DNA of 64,000 nucleotides from contig NZ_FQVH01000005.1 of NCBI RefSeq assembly GCF_900129075.1, positions 51,193-115,192 of the forward strand, given 5' to 3'. The position numbers and the translations under genes are program-made. Positions 17,114-25,502 of the stretch are shown here, piece by piece (position 1 is the first letter of the stretch; each line of letters begins with the position of its first letter). Under the pieces are notes generated by a model. That model was not told where the DNA came from, did not search any database, and was given only the letters and a program-made list of their open reading frames with translations. The stretch is from Caldanaerobius fijiensis DSM 17918 (GTDB lineage Bacteria; Bacillota; Thermoanaerobacteria; Thermoanaerobacterales; Caldanaerobiaceae).

Positions 17114-17945
17114 AGCCATTATATGGGGAACGGGTGTGCTAAAAGAGATAGGCATTCAGACATCACGCCTGGATGCCGAACTTCTTTTATCTCACGTTTT
17201 AAAATGTGAAAGGGCTCACCTTATAGTGATAAATAAAGAAAAATTGACTCATGATGATTTAGTTATATATCGCCGACTAATAGAAGATCGCAGGAGGGGT
17301 ATTCCTGTAGCATATATCACGGGTTTTAAAGAATTTATGGGTATAGATTTTATAGTAAATCAAAGTGTATTAATTCCGCGGCCTGAAACCGAAATCCTGG
17401 TGGAGGCACTAATTCAACGGCTTAAAGGAGTAAAGAGCCCTAAAATTTTGGATATAGGAACCGGTAGTGGATGCATAGGTATAAGCCTTGCTTACTTCAT
17501 AACTGATAGCTCTGTATATGCTACAGATATTTCATCTGATGCGCTGGCTGTTGCAAAGACCAATGCGCGTAGATTGGGTGTTGAAGATAGGGTGTTTTTT
17601 TATCAAGGAGATGTATATGATGCATTGCCTGACGAATATAAGGGCTATTTCGATGTTATTGTATCTAACCCGCCGTATATACCTTCTGTTGACATAAAAA
17701 ATTTATCTAATGAAGTAAAAAGCGAACCCGCCCTAGCTCTTGATGGGGGAAAGGATGGTTTGCGCTTTTACAGAAAGATTATAGCAGGTGCCTTTGAGTA
17801 TCTAAAAAAAGGTGGCTTATTGGCATTTGAAGTCGGGTATGATCAGGCACAAAAGGTAAAATCGATGATGATGTCATATTCTGTGGACATCATAAAGGAC
17901 TTGGCGGGTATTGAGAGAGTAGTTATAGGGAGGCGAATTTCTTGA
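17085..17945 (+). CDS. prmC: Release factor glutamine methyltransferase PrmC
   Basis: PrmC methylates the Gln of the GGQ motif in release factors RF1 and RF2. The SAM-binding motif DIGTGSGCIG and the catalytic NPPYIP are both present, after a helical N-terminal domain. The length of 286 aa is normal. ATG 17085 is used; GTG 17076 would lengthen it by three residues. It is normally beside prfA, but no prfA is present here. Instead it lies after rho-rpmE, as in other Firmicutes with a prfA insertion. Confidence 0.93.
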   Translation: MKERQLSVHEAIIWGTGVLKEIGIQTSRLDAELLLSHVLKCERAHLIVINKEKLTHDDLVIYRRLIEDRRRGIPVAYITGFKEFMGIDFIVNQSVLIPRPETEILVEALIQRLKGVKSPKILDIGTGSGCIGISLAYFITDSSVYATDISSDALAVAKTNARRLGVEDRVFFYQGDVYDALPDEYKGYFDVIVSNPPYIPSVDIKNLSNEVKSEPALALDGGKDGLRFYRKIIAGAFEYLKKGGLLAFEVGYDQAQKVKSMMMSYSVDIIKDLAGIERVVIGRRIS

Positions 17946-18502
17946 CAAAACGGTTGATACAGATGTTTCTGGTTTTTTTCAAGATAGGAGCATTTACATT
18001 AGGCGGCGGTTACGCCATGGTACCGCTCATGAAAAAAGAGATTGCAGGCAAACGCAAGTGGCTTTCTGATGAAGAATTTGTGGATATCCTGGCGGTTGCT
18101 CAGTCGGCACCTGGACCTATTGCTATAAATACATCGGTATATGTGGGTTACAAAATGGGGGGCTTTATCGGCTCTATCGTTGCTACTTTAGGATCGACCC
18201 TTCCTTCTTTTATTACTATTTTATTGATTGCGATGTTTTTTACCACGATAAAAGATCAACCGCTGATAGAGGCTATTTTTAAGGGGATAAGGCCCGCTGT
18301 GGCAGCAATGATAGGTGCTTCCGTAATAACGCTGCTTAAATCGGCTAAAATAAAGAGTGGCGCGTTGACAGTTACATTTCTTGCAGCAGTGGCTATCATC
18401 GTTTTTAATTTACATCCGATACTTGTTATAATATTAGCTGCGCTGGGAGGTATATCAGCGATGGCTATTTCGGGAGGCGAAGAACGTGGCAGTACTGATT
18501 AA
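17942..18502 (+). CDS. Chromate-transporter-family half protein 1
   Basis: This short-chain CHR (ChrA-like) protein of 186 aa has about five or six helices and the motif FKIGAFTLGGGYAMVPL near the N-terminus plus the APGPIAIN motif. TTG 17942 overlaps the prmC stop and follows GGGAGG. Short CHR proteins act as heterologous pairs, and its partner follows with a 17-base overlap. They are linked to chromate or related oxyanion export, but the true substrate here is unknown. Confidence 0.85.
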   Translation: MTKRLIQMFLVFFKIGAFTLGGGYAMVPLMKKEIAGKRKWLSDEEFVDILAVAQSAPGPIAINTSVYVGYKMGGFIGSIVATLGSTLPSFITILLIAMFFTTIKDQPLIEAIFKGIRPAVAAMIGASVITLLKSAKIKSGALTVTFLAAVAIIVFNLHPILVIILAALGGISAMAISGGEERGSTD

Positions 18503-19034
18503 GATTTTGCTTTCGTTTATAAAGATAGGTGCATTCAGTTTTGGTGGCGGGTATGCGGTACTTGCCGTCATTCAAAAAGAAATAGTTAATGTGAATCATT
18601 GGTTATCAAACAAAGACTTTATAGATGTAGTGGCTATTTCTCAGGTGACGCCGGGTCCTATAGCGATAAATTCTGCAACTTATGTGGGGTACACCATAAA
18701 AGGTATTTTGGGTTCGACACTTGCTACACTAGGTGTGGTTTTACCTTCATTTGTCATTATTTTAATCATAGCCAGGTATTTTACTCGTTTTTCTGATAAA
18801 CCTGCTGTTAAATGGATGTTTAAGGGGATAAGGCCTGCCAGCATTGGCCTTATAGCTGCGGCTGCCGTATCAGTTGCAGAAGGGTCGTTTATAGATGTAT
18901 ACAGCTGGTTGATATTTTTATTGGCATTTATACTTACATATAAAGATTTTGATCCTATTTTGCTTACTATAATTTCTGGCATTTTAGGAATTATATTTTA
19001 TTACCAGCCTCTTCATGCATTGTTTAGATTATAA
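18486..19034 (+). CDS. Chromate-transporter-family half protein 2
   Basis: The partner half (182 aa) of the preceding gene has the same motifs, FIKIGAFSFGGGYAVLAV and TPGPIAIN, but is clearly diverged from it. GTG 18486 follows GGGAGG at 8 bases or so. The two halves probably form an antiparallel heterodimer, as in other tandem short CHR genes. About 70 bases follow before the next gene. Confidence 0.85.
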   Translation: MAVLIKILLSFIKIGAFSFGGGYAVLAVIQKEIVNVNHWLSNKDFIDVVAISQVTPGPIAINSATYVGYTIKGILGSTLATLGVVLPSFVIILIIARYFTRFSDKPAVKWMFKGIRPASIGLIAAAAVSVAEGSFIDVYSWLIFLLAFILTYKDFDPILLTIISGILGIIFYYQPLHALFRL

Positions 19035-19045
19035 ATCTGTAGGCT

Positions 19046-19075
19046 ATCACACTTGTATTTTATGCAACATATACT
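19046..19075 (+). promoter_or_regulatory. Possible mother-cell (sigma-E/K type) promoter
   Basis: CATATACT (19068-19075) matches the sigma-E -10 CATACAHT at 7 of 8 positions, with ATCACACT 14 bases upstream matching the -35 only partly (5 of 8). The CACAC could also serve sigma-K. This is weak evidence for sporulation expression of the next gene. Confidence 0.3.
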
Positions 19076-19107
19076 GTAATGAATAATTCTCATGAGGAGG
19101 TATGGTT

Positions 19108-19449
19108 ATGGATAAAGATCCTTTGACTGATACAGCTGCTGGTATGTCGCCTTATCAAATGCCAGCAATGTCTACTATAATGCCTGGAGCATCTTCTGGG
19201 GTTTCTGGAATGCCTGGTATGGCGCCTATATCCACGCTGCCGGGAATGCCTATGGTGCCAGGAACGGCACCTGTGCATGGAATGCCACCAGTCGCTATGC
19301 CTGGCATGATGCCGTTACCTGGAATGCCATATATGCCGGGTATGCATCCGATGGATGAAGAAATGATGGAGATGAGATATATAGTTGCCTTATTAATGCT
19401 TCATATTGACATGTGTATAAAGCATATGCATATGTACCATGGAATGTAA
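19108..19449 (+). CDS. Met/Pro/Gly-rich low-complexity small protein
   Basis: I do not recognise a family. The 113-aa product has a middle part (about residues 12-78) built of degenerate repeats around P-G-M and G-M-P, then an acidic-Met stretch (MDEEMMEMRY) and a hydrophobic, His- and Met-rich end (MCIKHMHMYHGM). ATG 19108 follows GAGGAGG by 7 bases; ATG 19102 is too close. It has its own terminator. The composition suits a spore coat or other structural protein, or binding of copper through Met and His; both are inference. Confidence 0.7.
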   Translation: MDKDPLTDTAAGMSPYQMPAMSTIMPGASSGVSGMPGMAPISTLPGMPMVPGTAPVHGMPPVAMPGMMPLPGMPYMPGMHPMDEEMMEMRYIVALLMLHIDMCIKHMHMYHGM

Positions 19450-19460
19450 ATATAAATGTA

Positions 19461-19489
19461 AAAAATAGAGGGGTATCCCTCTATTTTTT
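19461..19489 (+). terminator. Terminator after the Met/Pro/Gly-rich gene
   Basis: AAAAATAGAGGG (19461-19472) pairs perfectly with CCCTCTATTTTT (19477-19488) across a GTAT loop. The symmetrical A and T runs could allow function on both strands. Confidence 0.9.
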
Positions 19490-19560
19490 ACAAAATGATG
19501 AATAATTTGGTATAATAATATCATACTATAATAATAGCATATTTCTATGCCCAAGGCAAT

Positions 19561-19589
19561 TTGACATGATGTTTCTTTTGGATTAAAAT
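19561..19589 (+). promoter_or_regulatory. Strong predicted promoter of the G5/3D gene
   Basis: TTGACA (19561-19566), a 17-base spacer and TAAAAT (19584-19589) lie just ahead of the gene, giving a leader of about 20 bases. Two more TATAAT sequences (19511 and 19527) lie upstream; the first is part of an extended -10. Confidence 0.8.
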
Positions 19590-19615
19590 AGAGGGCAATG
19601 AAAGGAGGCGATAGT

Positions 19616-20557
19616 ATGGCAAATAAAAAGATGTACATATTTGTTATTGCCATAGCTACTATTGCTGCTATAACACCTTTTTTATTTAAAATGCGTTCTA
19701 AAGAAGTGGCATCTATTGAAAAATCGCCGCTGCGAGTTTTTATTACATACAACCTGCCTCAGCAGCAAATAAACAGGATAAATAAAGAGTTGTTTGGAAA
19801 ACCTGATTTAAACCTTAAATGGGTTAATGTTGAAGTTGATGGCAAGAGATTCAGGTTGTCAACAGATAAGGAGTTTGTAGGCGATATACTTAACCAGGCA
19901 GATATAAAAATCGTGAAAGGAGACGAGGTCAGGCCATCGCCATGGGAAATCGTTAAACCTAATGAAACGATAAAAATATCTCGAATTCAGGAGCAGACTG
20001 TAACAGAAATTGCTGATATACCGTTTAAAGTGACGAAAAGTTATACAGATAGATTAGAGCAGGGAAAATCTGTGGTGGTCCGAGATGGGCAAAATGGAAA
20101 AAAGGAATTGATATACAAAGTAATATTAAAAGATGGTAAAGAGGTCGCCCGTACTTTACTTCAAGAAAAAGTTCTAAAGCTCCCGATAAACAAGGTGATA
20201 GCCGTGGGCACCATCGGCATGCTTACAACATCAAGGGGCGAGATTATAAGGTATTCAAAAGTATTAACAATGGAAGCTACAGCATATACCAGCAGTTATT
20301 CAGATACAGGAAAATCTCCAGGGGATGGAGGTTATGGTATAACAGCGTCTGGAATAAGAGTAAAACCAGGCATTGCAGCTGTAGATCCATTGGTTATACC
20401 ACTGGGAACGAGATTATACGTAGAAGGTTATGGATATGCGCTGGCTGCTGATACGGGAAGCGCTATAGTAGGCAACAAAATAGATCTATATTTTAGCGAC
20501 AGCGAAAAAGCACAGCGATATGGGCGACGTATAGTAAAAGTGTATGTTTTAAAGTAA
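19616..20557 (+). CDS. G5 and 3D domain cell-wall protein (YabE-like)
   Basis: The 313-aa protein has an N-terminal membrane anchor or signal (residues about 5-24), then a ubiquitin-like DUF348 segment, a G5 domain (around 125-200) and a C-terminal 3D domain whose conserved aspartates appear in AVDPLVIPLGTRLYVEGYG and ADTGSAIVGNKIDLYF. 3D domains are found in lytic transglycosylases related to resuscitation-promoting factors, so peptidoglycan cleavage is likely. ATG 19616 follows AAAGGAGG. The order with rnmV and ksgA is that of B. subtilis yabE. It has its own promoter and terminator. Confidence 0.88.
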   Translation: MANKKMYIFVIAIATIAAITPFLFKMRSKEVASIEKSPLRVFITYNLPQQQINRINKELFGKPDLNLKWVNVEVDGKRFRLSTDKEFVGDILNQADIKIVKGDEVRPSPWEIVKPNETIKISRIQEQTVTEIADIPFKVTKSYTDRLEQGKSVVVRDGQNGKKELIYKVILKDGKEVARTLLQEKVLKLPINKVIAVGTIGMLTTSRGEIIRYSKVLTMEATAYTSSYSDTGKSPGDGGYGITASGIRVKPGIAAVDPLVIPLGTRLYVEGYGYALAADTGSAIVGNKIDLYFSDSEKAQRYGRRIVKVYVLK

Positions 20558-20587
20558 AGGGATACATGCGTATCCCTTTACTTTATA
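20554..20587 (+). terminator. Terminator overlapping the end of the G5/3D gene
   Basis: GTAAAGGGATAC (20554-20565) pairs perfectly with GTATCCCTTTAC (20570-20581); the stop codon is inside the stem. A moderately T-rich tail follows. Confidence 0.8.
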
Positions 20588-20600
20588 TCTTTATAAACAA

Positions 20601-20629
20601 TTGTGATTTTTGCATAGACGTGATAAAAT
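20601..20629 (+). promoter_or_regulatory. Predicted promoter of rnmV-ksgA
   Basis: TTGTGA (20601-20606), a 17-base spacer and TAAAAT (20624-20629) preceded by TG (extended -10). Confidence 0.55.
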
Positions 20630-20697
20630 AATTCTATTGCAGAAATTCTACTGATTACTTATAATTTGGAGATATTTTGCTTCGGGGGTTGTGATTG

Positions 20698-21231
20698 ATG
20701 TTAAAAGAAGTTATTGTGGTAGAGGGAAGGGATGATCTATACGCTGTTAAGAGAGCAGTAGATGCAGATGTGATTGTAACAGATGGATTTAGATTAAAAA
20801 GAGAAACAATAGATCTAATTCGCATGGCTCAAAGGAAACGAGGAGTAATTGTATTGACAGATCCAGATCATGCAGGTGAAGCAATCAGGAGGAAAATATC
20901 GTCGCTGGTAAAAGGTGTGAAGCACGCTTTTATACCAAGGGATGAAGCGACATTGCATGATGACGTAGGGGTAGAAAATGCTTCGCCTGAGAGCATTGTG
21001 AGGGCATTAGAAAAAGCTAGAGTAGAGAGAATAGATAAAGAAGATGTATTTACGATGGAGGACATGATAAATGCAAAACTGGTAGGTAATCAAAAGGCTT
21101 CGATAAGAAGGGCAAAGCTGGGCGCTATTTTAGGTATAGGTTATGCCAATGCCGGACAGTTTTTAAAAAGGTTAAATACTTACAACATATCGAGAGAAGA
21201 ATTTATGAAGGCTTTAGAAAGTATTCAATGA
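20698..21231 (+). CDS. rnmV: Ribonuclease M5 (5S rRNA maturase)
   Basis: RNase M5 trims 5S rRNA precursors. The Toprim domain is evident as VEGRDD at the N-terminus and TDPDHAGEAIR about 55 residues on, giving the catalytic Glu and the DxD pair. The length of 177 aa is normal. ATG 20698 is used; TTG 20695 adds one residue. As in Bacillus, it lies directly before ksgA. Confidence 0.93.
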   Translation: MLKEVIVVEGRDDLYAVKRAVDADVIVTDGFRLKRETIDLIRMAQRKRGVIVLTDPDHAGEAIRRKISSLVKGVKHAFIPRDEATLHDDVGVENASPESIVRALEKARVERIDKEDVFTMEDMINAKLVGNQKASIRRAKLGAILGIGYANAGQFLKRLNTYNISREEFMKALESIQ

Positions 21232-21242
21232 AGGGATAAGGT

Positions 21243-22043
21243 ATGGATAAAATCAAAGCAAAAAAGAGATTGGGTCAGAATTTCCTTATCGATGATTCTA
21301 TTTCTAACGCTATTGTGCGAGAAGCGGGGGTAAAAGGACGTGATGTATTAGAAATTGGTCCTGGAACCGGTGCCCTTACGTTTAAACTTGCTGATGTGGC
21401 TAATAAACTGGTTGCTGTGGAAATAGATCGCAGTCTTTATGAAAGGCTAAATGACCGTCTTAAAAACAGGAATAATGTTTGTCTGATCAACGGGGATATC
21501 CTAAAGGTAAATTTGTGGGAATATTTTGATGACGTTTTTACAGTGGTAGCAAACTTGCCCTATTATATAACGACGCCGATAATTATGAGGCTTATGGAAT
21601 TTAGATCAAAGATTGATAGGATTGTGGTTATGGTTCAGAAGGAGGTAGGCCAAAGGATTGTTGCTGTTCCTGGCAATAAGGATTACGGTGTTTTAACTAT
21701 CGCAGTACAATACTATGCTATACCTGAAATAGTATTGGATGTTCCCAAAGAGTCTTTTAAGCCTCAACCTAAGGTGGATTCTGTTGTTGTCAGGATGGAT
21801 ATAAGAAAATCGCCTGCGGTAGATGTAGATGAGAAAAAATTTTTTAGAATAGTTAAAGCTGCATTTTCCAGTAGAAGGAAGACACTTCTAAACGCCCTGC
21901 ATGGTGGGGATATTTTGAAGGATAAAGCTATGTTAAAAAGTATTATAGAGGAATGCGGTGTAGATCCTGAAGTACGTGGTGAAAACTTAAGTATAGAGGA
22001 TTTTGCACGCTTATCGCGAAAGCTTGCCCCCATAATGTTCTAA
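21243..22043 (+). CDS. ksgA: 16S rRNA dimethyladenosine transferase KsgA (RsmA)
   Basis: KsgA dimethylates two adjacent adenines near the 3' end of 16S rRNA. Motifs are KKRLGQNFL at the N-terminus, EIGPGTGALT for SAM, and the catalytic NLPYYITTP. The length is 266 aa. It is 11 bases downstream of rnmV and should be co-transcribed. Confidence 0.95.
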   Translation: MDKIKAKKRLGQNFLIDDSISNAIVREAGVKGRDVLEIGPGTGALTFKLADVANKLVAVEIDRSLYERLNDRLKNRNNVCLINGDILKVNLWEYFDDVFTVVANLPYYITTPIIMRLMEFRSKIDRIVVMVQKEVGQRIVAVPGNKDYGVLTIAVQYYAIPEIVLDVPKESFKPQPKVDSVVVRMDIRKSPAVDVDEKKFFRIVKAAFSSRRKTLLNALHGGDILKDKAMLKSIIEECGVDPEVRGENLSIEDFARLSRKLAPIMF

Positions 22044-22109
22044 AAATTAGAAGTATGCATATATATTTACCAGTAGTCGGCATACCTTATTTAAAAGGAG
22101 GGGGTTGGT

Positions 22110-23237
22110 ATGCTTTTGAGGAGATTTTTCGTGACATTAAAGCCGGACGATGACAAGTATTCTATAGAAGGCGAAAAACCAGACGGTTTTTTTAAGTTTG
22201 AAAGGTTTGGCAACAGATGTAGGGTTACTATAAATGTGACAGGCCTGAAGCAGCCGGAGGATTTTTCATATAAAGGCATGCTTATTGGTTTTAAAAACAA
22301 TGAGCCCGTGATGTTTGATATGGGTGTATTGAAAATTGATGATATGGGTAGGTGCATTTCTCAATGGCTTTTTGATCCTGAAAATATCGAGGGGAAAGGT
22401 ATCAGATTGGAAGATCTGAAGGTTTGCGCAGTTGTGGTGGATAATCTCAATGGACAATTGATTACACCGCTGGTAGGACTTTTAGATGGTGATTATGCTG
22501 ATTGGAAAAAAATGATTAAGCACGACAAAAATATAAGCATTGACGAGTCCAAATCTTCAGAGAATCTTGTGCCAGAATTACCAAATATAGATATAGGAGA
22601 AGATAGCGATAGCCAGTTAGAGCAAAAGTTAGAGCAAAATGGTGCATATGTTGAAAATTTGGATCATGATGAAGGTGAATCAGGATATGATCATGCAGAA
22701 CCGCAAGAAGATAAGGAAGACAAAACAGATCAAAGTTCTGAAAAAAATATATCTGAGCAAAATAATATATCTGAAAAAAATATAGGTGAAAGTGAAGCAG
22801 AAAATCTTATTGGATTGCTGGAGTTAAAAGATCAAGGTGTGCCTGGTGAGAGCCAGTATGTACGAAATTTGAAGAAATATATTGGAGATATAATAGGACA
22901 TTTGCAAGAAGTACAGCCTTTTGAAGAAAAAATGGAAGGTTATAAATGGTGGAAGATTGAAAACGGGTATGCATTTAATAAAGATCATTACTTGATGGGG
23001 TTGGTTTTTGAGCAAAACAAAGTAAAGTATATAGTTTATGCTATGCCGGGTAAATTTAATATGTTTGATCAGCCTTATGGAGGTCTTACTGGCTTTGTTT
23101 GCTGGAGGCCTGCTAGAGGTCAGCAATTCGAATATGATGCTGATGGTTATTGGCTTATGCATATAGATGCGCTGACAGGGCAAATTGTGATGCCCTTGAA
23201 GCCTACTCCGCCACCCTTGTTTAAAGGATATGATTGA
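22110..23237 (+). CDS. Unknown two-domain protein with acidic linker
   Basis: I do not recognise this 375-aa protein. Residues 1-145 look like a compact beta-rich domain (ending near LLDGDYADWKKM), 150-230 form an acidic, repetitive linker rich in Asp, Glu, Ser and Asn, and 235-375 form a second globular domain with many aromatics (WWKIENGYAF, WRPARGQQFEYDADGYWLM). No signal peptide or membrane segment is seen. ATG 22110 follows AAAGGAGGGGG. CATACCTT (22081-22088) resembles a mother-cell -10, but the possible -35 is badly spaced. Position between ksgA and mazG corresponds roughly to that of B. subtilis yabG-spoVT, yet it is unlike either. A spore-related role is a guess. Confidence 0.75.
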   Translation: MLLRRFFVTLKPDDDKYSIEGEKPDGFFKFERFGNRCRVTINVTGLKQPEDFSYKGMLIGFKNNEPVMFDMGVLKIDDMGRCISQWLFDPENIEGKGIRLEDLKVCAVVVDNLNGQLITPLVGLLDGDYADWKKMIKHDKNISIDESKSSENLVPELPNIDIGEDSDSQLEQKLEQNGAYVENLDHDEGESGYDHAEPQEDKEDKTDQSSEKNISEQNNISEKNIGESEAENLIGLLELKDQGVPGESQYVRNLKKYIGDIIGHLQEVQPFEEKMEGYKWWKIENGYAFNKDHYLMGLVFEQNKVKYIVYAMPGKFNMFDQPYGGLTGFVCWRPARGQQFEYDADGYWLMHIDALTGQIVMPLKPTPPPLFKGYD

Positions 23238-23261
23238 TCTGGTACCATCCAGGTCTTTTTT
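23236..23261 (+). terminator. Terminator after the unknown two-domain gene
   Basis: GATCTGG (23236-23242) pairs with CCAGGTC (23249-23255), including one T-G, over a 6-base loop and is followed by six T residues. It overlaps the stop codon. Confidence 0.8.
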
Positions 23262-23309
23262 GTTGCTTTAAAGGGTTAAATGGTGGTAAAATAATTGTGG
23301 TGATGATAT

Positions 23310-24782
23310 ATGAGAATAGATGTTATAGGATTAGGGCCAGGCAGTGACGGTTTAATAACAAGGCAGACAGAAAATATTTTAAGAGGGGCTGACGAAATAT
23401 ATTTGAGGACTAAAATACATCCTTCTGTTAAGTGGTTGGATGAAAATGGCATAAAGTATCAATCTTTTGACTATATATACGAGGAAAGCAGATCTTTTGA
23501 TGAGGTATATATTAAAATAGCTGAATTCCTTATCGGAAGGGTATTGGAAGGGGGAAAGGTGGTATATGCTGTACCAGGACATCCCCTTATCGCAGAAAGA
23601 TCCGTTGATAACCTGATGCGGTTGGCACAGGAGAAAGGAATTGATGTTTTTGTATATTCAGCTGTTAGCTTTATTGATGCTGTATTAGCATCTATTAAAT
23701 ACGATCCAATAAATGGGCTAAAAATCCTGGATGGGCTTTCTTTAGATCGGCAGGTGCCTGATCGCGCTTGCGGGAATATAATAACACAGGTATATGACAA
23801 TCTGGTTGCATCAGAAATTAAGTTAAAGCTTATGAAAATATATCAGCCAGAGCAAGATATCGTGTTTATACGATCAGCAGGCATACCCCATGAGGAAGTT
23901 GTTCGAAAGATCAAATTGTATCAGCTTGACATGCAAAAGGACATAGATCACTTAACGTGTGTATACATACCGCCAGCATCCAATTCAACCTATGATTTTG
24001 GAGATCTGATAAAAATAATGGAAAAATTAAGGAGTGATAGCGGATGCCCGTGGGATAAGGAACAGACTCACGAAACCCTCAGACAGTATCTTATTGAGGA
24101 ATGTTATGAGGTTATAGAAGCTATTAATAAAAAAGATCCGGCTAAGCTACAGGAAGAATTGGGAGATGTTCTGTTCCAGGTGGTTTTTCATTCAAGGATA
24201 GCTGAAGAAAGTGGTTTGTTTAACATAAACGACGTCATCGACGGAGTGTGTAGCAAGATGATATTGAGGCATCCCCATATTTTTTCTAACATAAAGGTAA
24301 AAAGTACCGATGAGGTTTTAAATAACTGGGATGCCATAAAAAAAGACGAAAAAGGATATACTTCTATTACTGAGGTGTTGAGGGACATACCTAAAGAACT
24401 GCCTGCTCTTATGAGAAGTTATAAGGTACAGCATAAAGCTGCAAAGGTGGGATTTGATTGGGATGATGTAGATAAGGCTTTGGACAAGCTTTATGAAGAA
24501 ATTGAGGAATTAAAAGAGGTATATAAATCTGGAAACAGGGAAAAAATCCAAGAAGAGATGGGCGATGTTCTGTTCGCATGTGTAAATGTGTCAAGGTTTT
24601 TAAAAGTTGAACCGGAACTAGCCCTTGCCAGTACTATAGAGAAGTTCATAGAAAGATTTAGTTATATTGAAACCAAAGCTGTAGAAATGGGCAAGATGAT
24701 GCAGGATATGAGCTTATCTGAAATGGATGAACTGTGGAATGAAGCCAAGACGAATAATTTTCACAAGAATAATGAAAAATAG
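23310..24782 (+). CDS. mazG: YabN-like fusion: tetrapyrrole-methylase domain plus MazG
   Basis: The first 220 residues are a SAM-dependent tetrapyrrole methyltransferase-like domain (IDVIGLGPGSDGLIT, VVYAVPGHP), and residues about 225-490 are a double MazG nucleoside triphosphate pyrophosphohydrolase. The EExxE...ExxD ligands are visible as EECYEVIEAI...EELGDVLFQ and again as EEIEELKEV...EEMGDVLFA. MazG hydrolyses non-canonical NTPs. The fusion is the Firmicute YabN architecture, and the gene leads the yabN-rqcP-yabP-yabQ-divIC-yabR order. ATG 23310 is used. The role of the methylase-like half is unknown in the family. Confidence 0.93.
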   Translation: MRIDVIGLGPGSDGLITRQTENILRGADEIYLRTKIHPSVKWLDENGIKYQSFDYIYEESRSFDEVYIKIAEFLIGRVLEGGKVVYAVPGHPLIAERSVDNLMRLAQEKGIDVFVYSAVSFIDAVLASIKYDPINGLKILDGLSLDRQVPDRACGNIITQVYDNLVASEIKLKLMKIYQPEQDIVFIRSAGIPHEEVVRKIKLYQLDMQKDIDHLTCVYIPPASNSTYDFGDLIKIMEKLRSDSGCPWDKEQTHETLRQYLIEECYEVIEAINKKDPAKLQEELGDVLFQVVFHSRIAEESGLFNINDVIDGVCSKMILRHPHIFSNIKVKSTDEVLNNWDAIKKDEKGYTSITEVLRDIPKELPALMRSYKVQHKAAKVGFDWDDVDKALDKLYEEIEELKEVYKSGNREKIQEEMGDVLFACVNVSRFLKVEPELALASTIEKFIERFSYIETKAVEMGKMMQDMSLSEMDELWNEAKTNNFHKNNEK

Positions 24783-24799
24783 CTTTAAAAAGCAGGATT

Positions 24800-24828
24800 T
24801 TGCGATTTTTTGAAGAATATATTAAAAT
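24800..24828 (+). promoter_or_regulatory. Predicted promoter of hup
   Basis: TTGCGA (24800-24805), a 17-base spacer and TAAAAT (24823-24828). Confidence 0.5.
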
Positions 24829-24871
24829 GCAACATATTATAAAAACAAAAATGGAAATGGGAGGTTTTAAG

Positions 24872-25144
24872 GTGAATAAGGCTGATATTGTTTCAAGCAT
24901 GGCAGAAAAAAGTGGACTTACTAAAAAAGATGCCGAAAAAGCATTGGATGCTTTTATAGAATCGGTTATAGAAACTCTTGAGAAAGGGGATAAAGTTCAG
25001 CTGGTTGGCTTTGGGACTTTTGAGGTGAGGGAAAGAGCCGAGAGAAAAGGCATAAATCCCCAGACGAAAGAAGAAATTATTATACCTGCTTCTAAAGCTC
25101 CTGTATTTAAAGCAGGTAAATTGCTTAAGGAAAGAGTAAAATAA
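24872..25144 (+). CDS. hup: HU-family DNA-binding protein
   Basis: The 90-aa protein is a nucleoid HU dimer subunit. It starts (V)NKADIV, has the GFGTF beta-arm base, the ERKGINPQT arm with the intercalating proline, and PVFKAGKLLK at the end. GTG 24872 gives the canonical length and follows GGGAGG by 7 bases; an in-frame ORF from 24800 is merely open upstream. The gene has its own promoter and terminator inside the yab block. Confidence 0.95.
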   Translation: MNKADIVSSMAEKSGLTKKDAEKALDAFIESVIETLEKGDKVQLVGFGTFEVRERAERKGINPQTKEEIIIPASKAPVFKAGKLLKERVK

Positions 25145-25173
25145 AAAATCGGGTCGCGTGACCTGATTTTTTT
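25144..25173 (+). terminator. Terminator after hup
   Basis: AAAAATCGGGTC (25144-25155) pairs with GACCTGATTTTT (25160-25171) over GCGT, with one G-U pair. Confidence 0.9.
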
Positions 25174-25202
25174 ATATAATTTTAATTTAAGTAGGTGATA
25201 GT

Positions 25203-25442
25203 ATGAGACTGGACAAATACTTAAAGGTTTCAAGGTTGATAAAACGCAGAACAGTAGCAAAAGAGGCCTGTGATGAGGGGCGCGTTTTGGTAAATGGTAA
25301 GATAGCGAAAGCAGGCACAGAAGTAAAGGTAGGAGATGTAATAGAGATTCAACTTGGTTCTCGAACAGTTAAAGCAATGGTAACACAGTTACATGAACAC
25401 GCATTGAAAGAGGATGCTGCAGAGATGTATAAACTATTATAA
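25203..25442 (+). CDS. rqcP: RqcP (YabO), S4-domain ribosome quality-control factor
   Basis: This 79-aa S4 RNA-binding protein begins MRLDKYLKVSRLIKRR and has the GRVLVNG turn typical of the fold. In B. subtilis the orthologue (YabO) works with RqcH to add alanine tails to stalled chains on 50S subunits. Its place before yabP and yabQ agrees with that identity. A Hsp15-like name is also used for this family. Confidence 0.9.
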   Translation: MRLDKYLKVSRLIKRRTVAKEACDEGRVLVNGKIAKAGTEVKVGDVIEIQLGSRTVKAMVTQLHEHALKEDAAEMYKLL

Positions 25443-25443
25443 T

Positions 25444-25473
25444 GTCATAACTTTTATATGCCCTGCATATATT
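25444..25473 (+). promoter_or_regulatory. Candidate sigma-E promoter of yabP-yabQ
   Basis: GTCATAAC (25444-25451), 14 bases, then CATATATT (25466-25473) agrees with the sigma-E consensus GTCATATT-N14-CATACAHT at 6 of 8 and 7 of 8 positions. In B. subtilis yabP and yabQ are mother-cell genes. Confidence 0.55.
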
Positions 25474-25502
25474 TTATATAAAGGGTTAAGAGGGTGATGC
25501 AT

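Noticed and set aside
25175..25180. TATAAT as an rqcP promoter
   Set aside because: It lies in the T-tail of the hup terminator with no -35; AT-rich tails produce such matches by chance.
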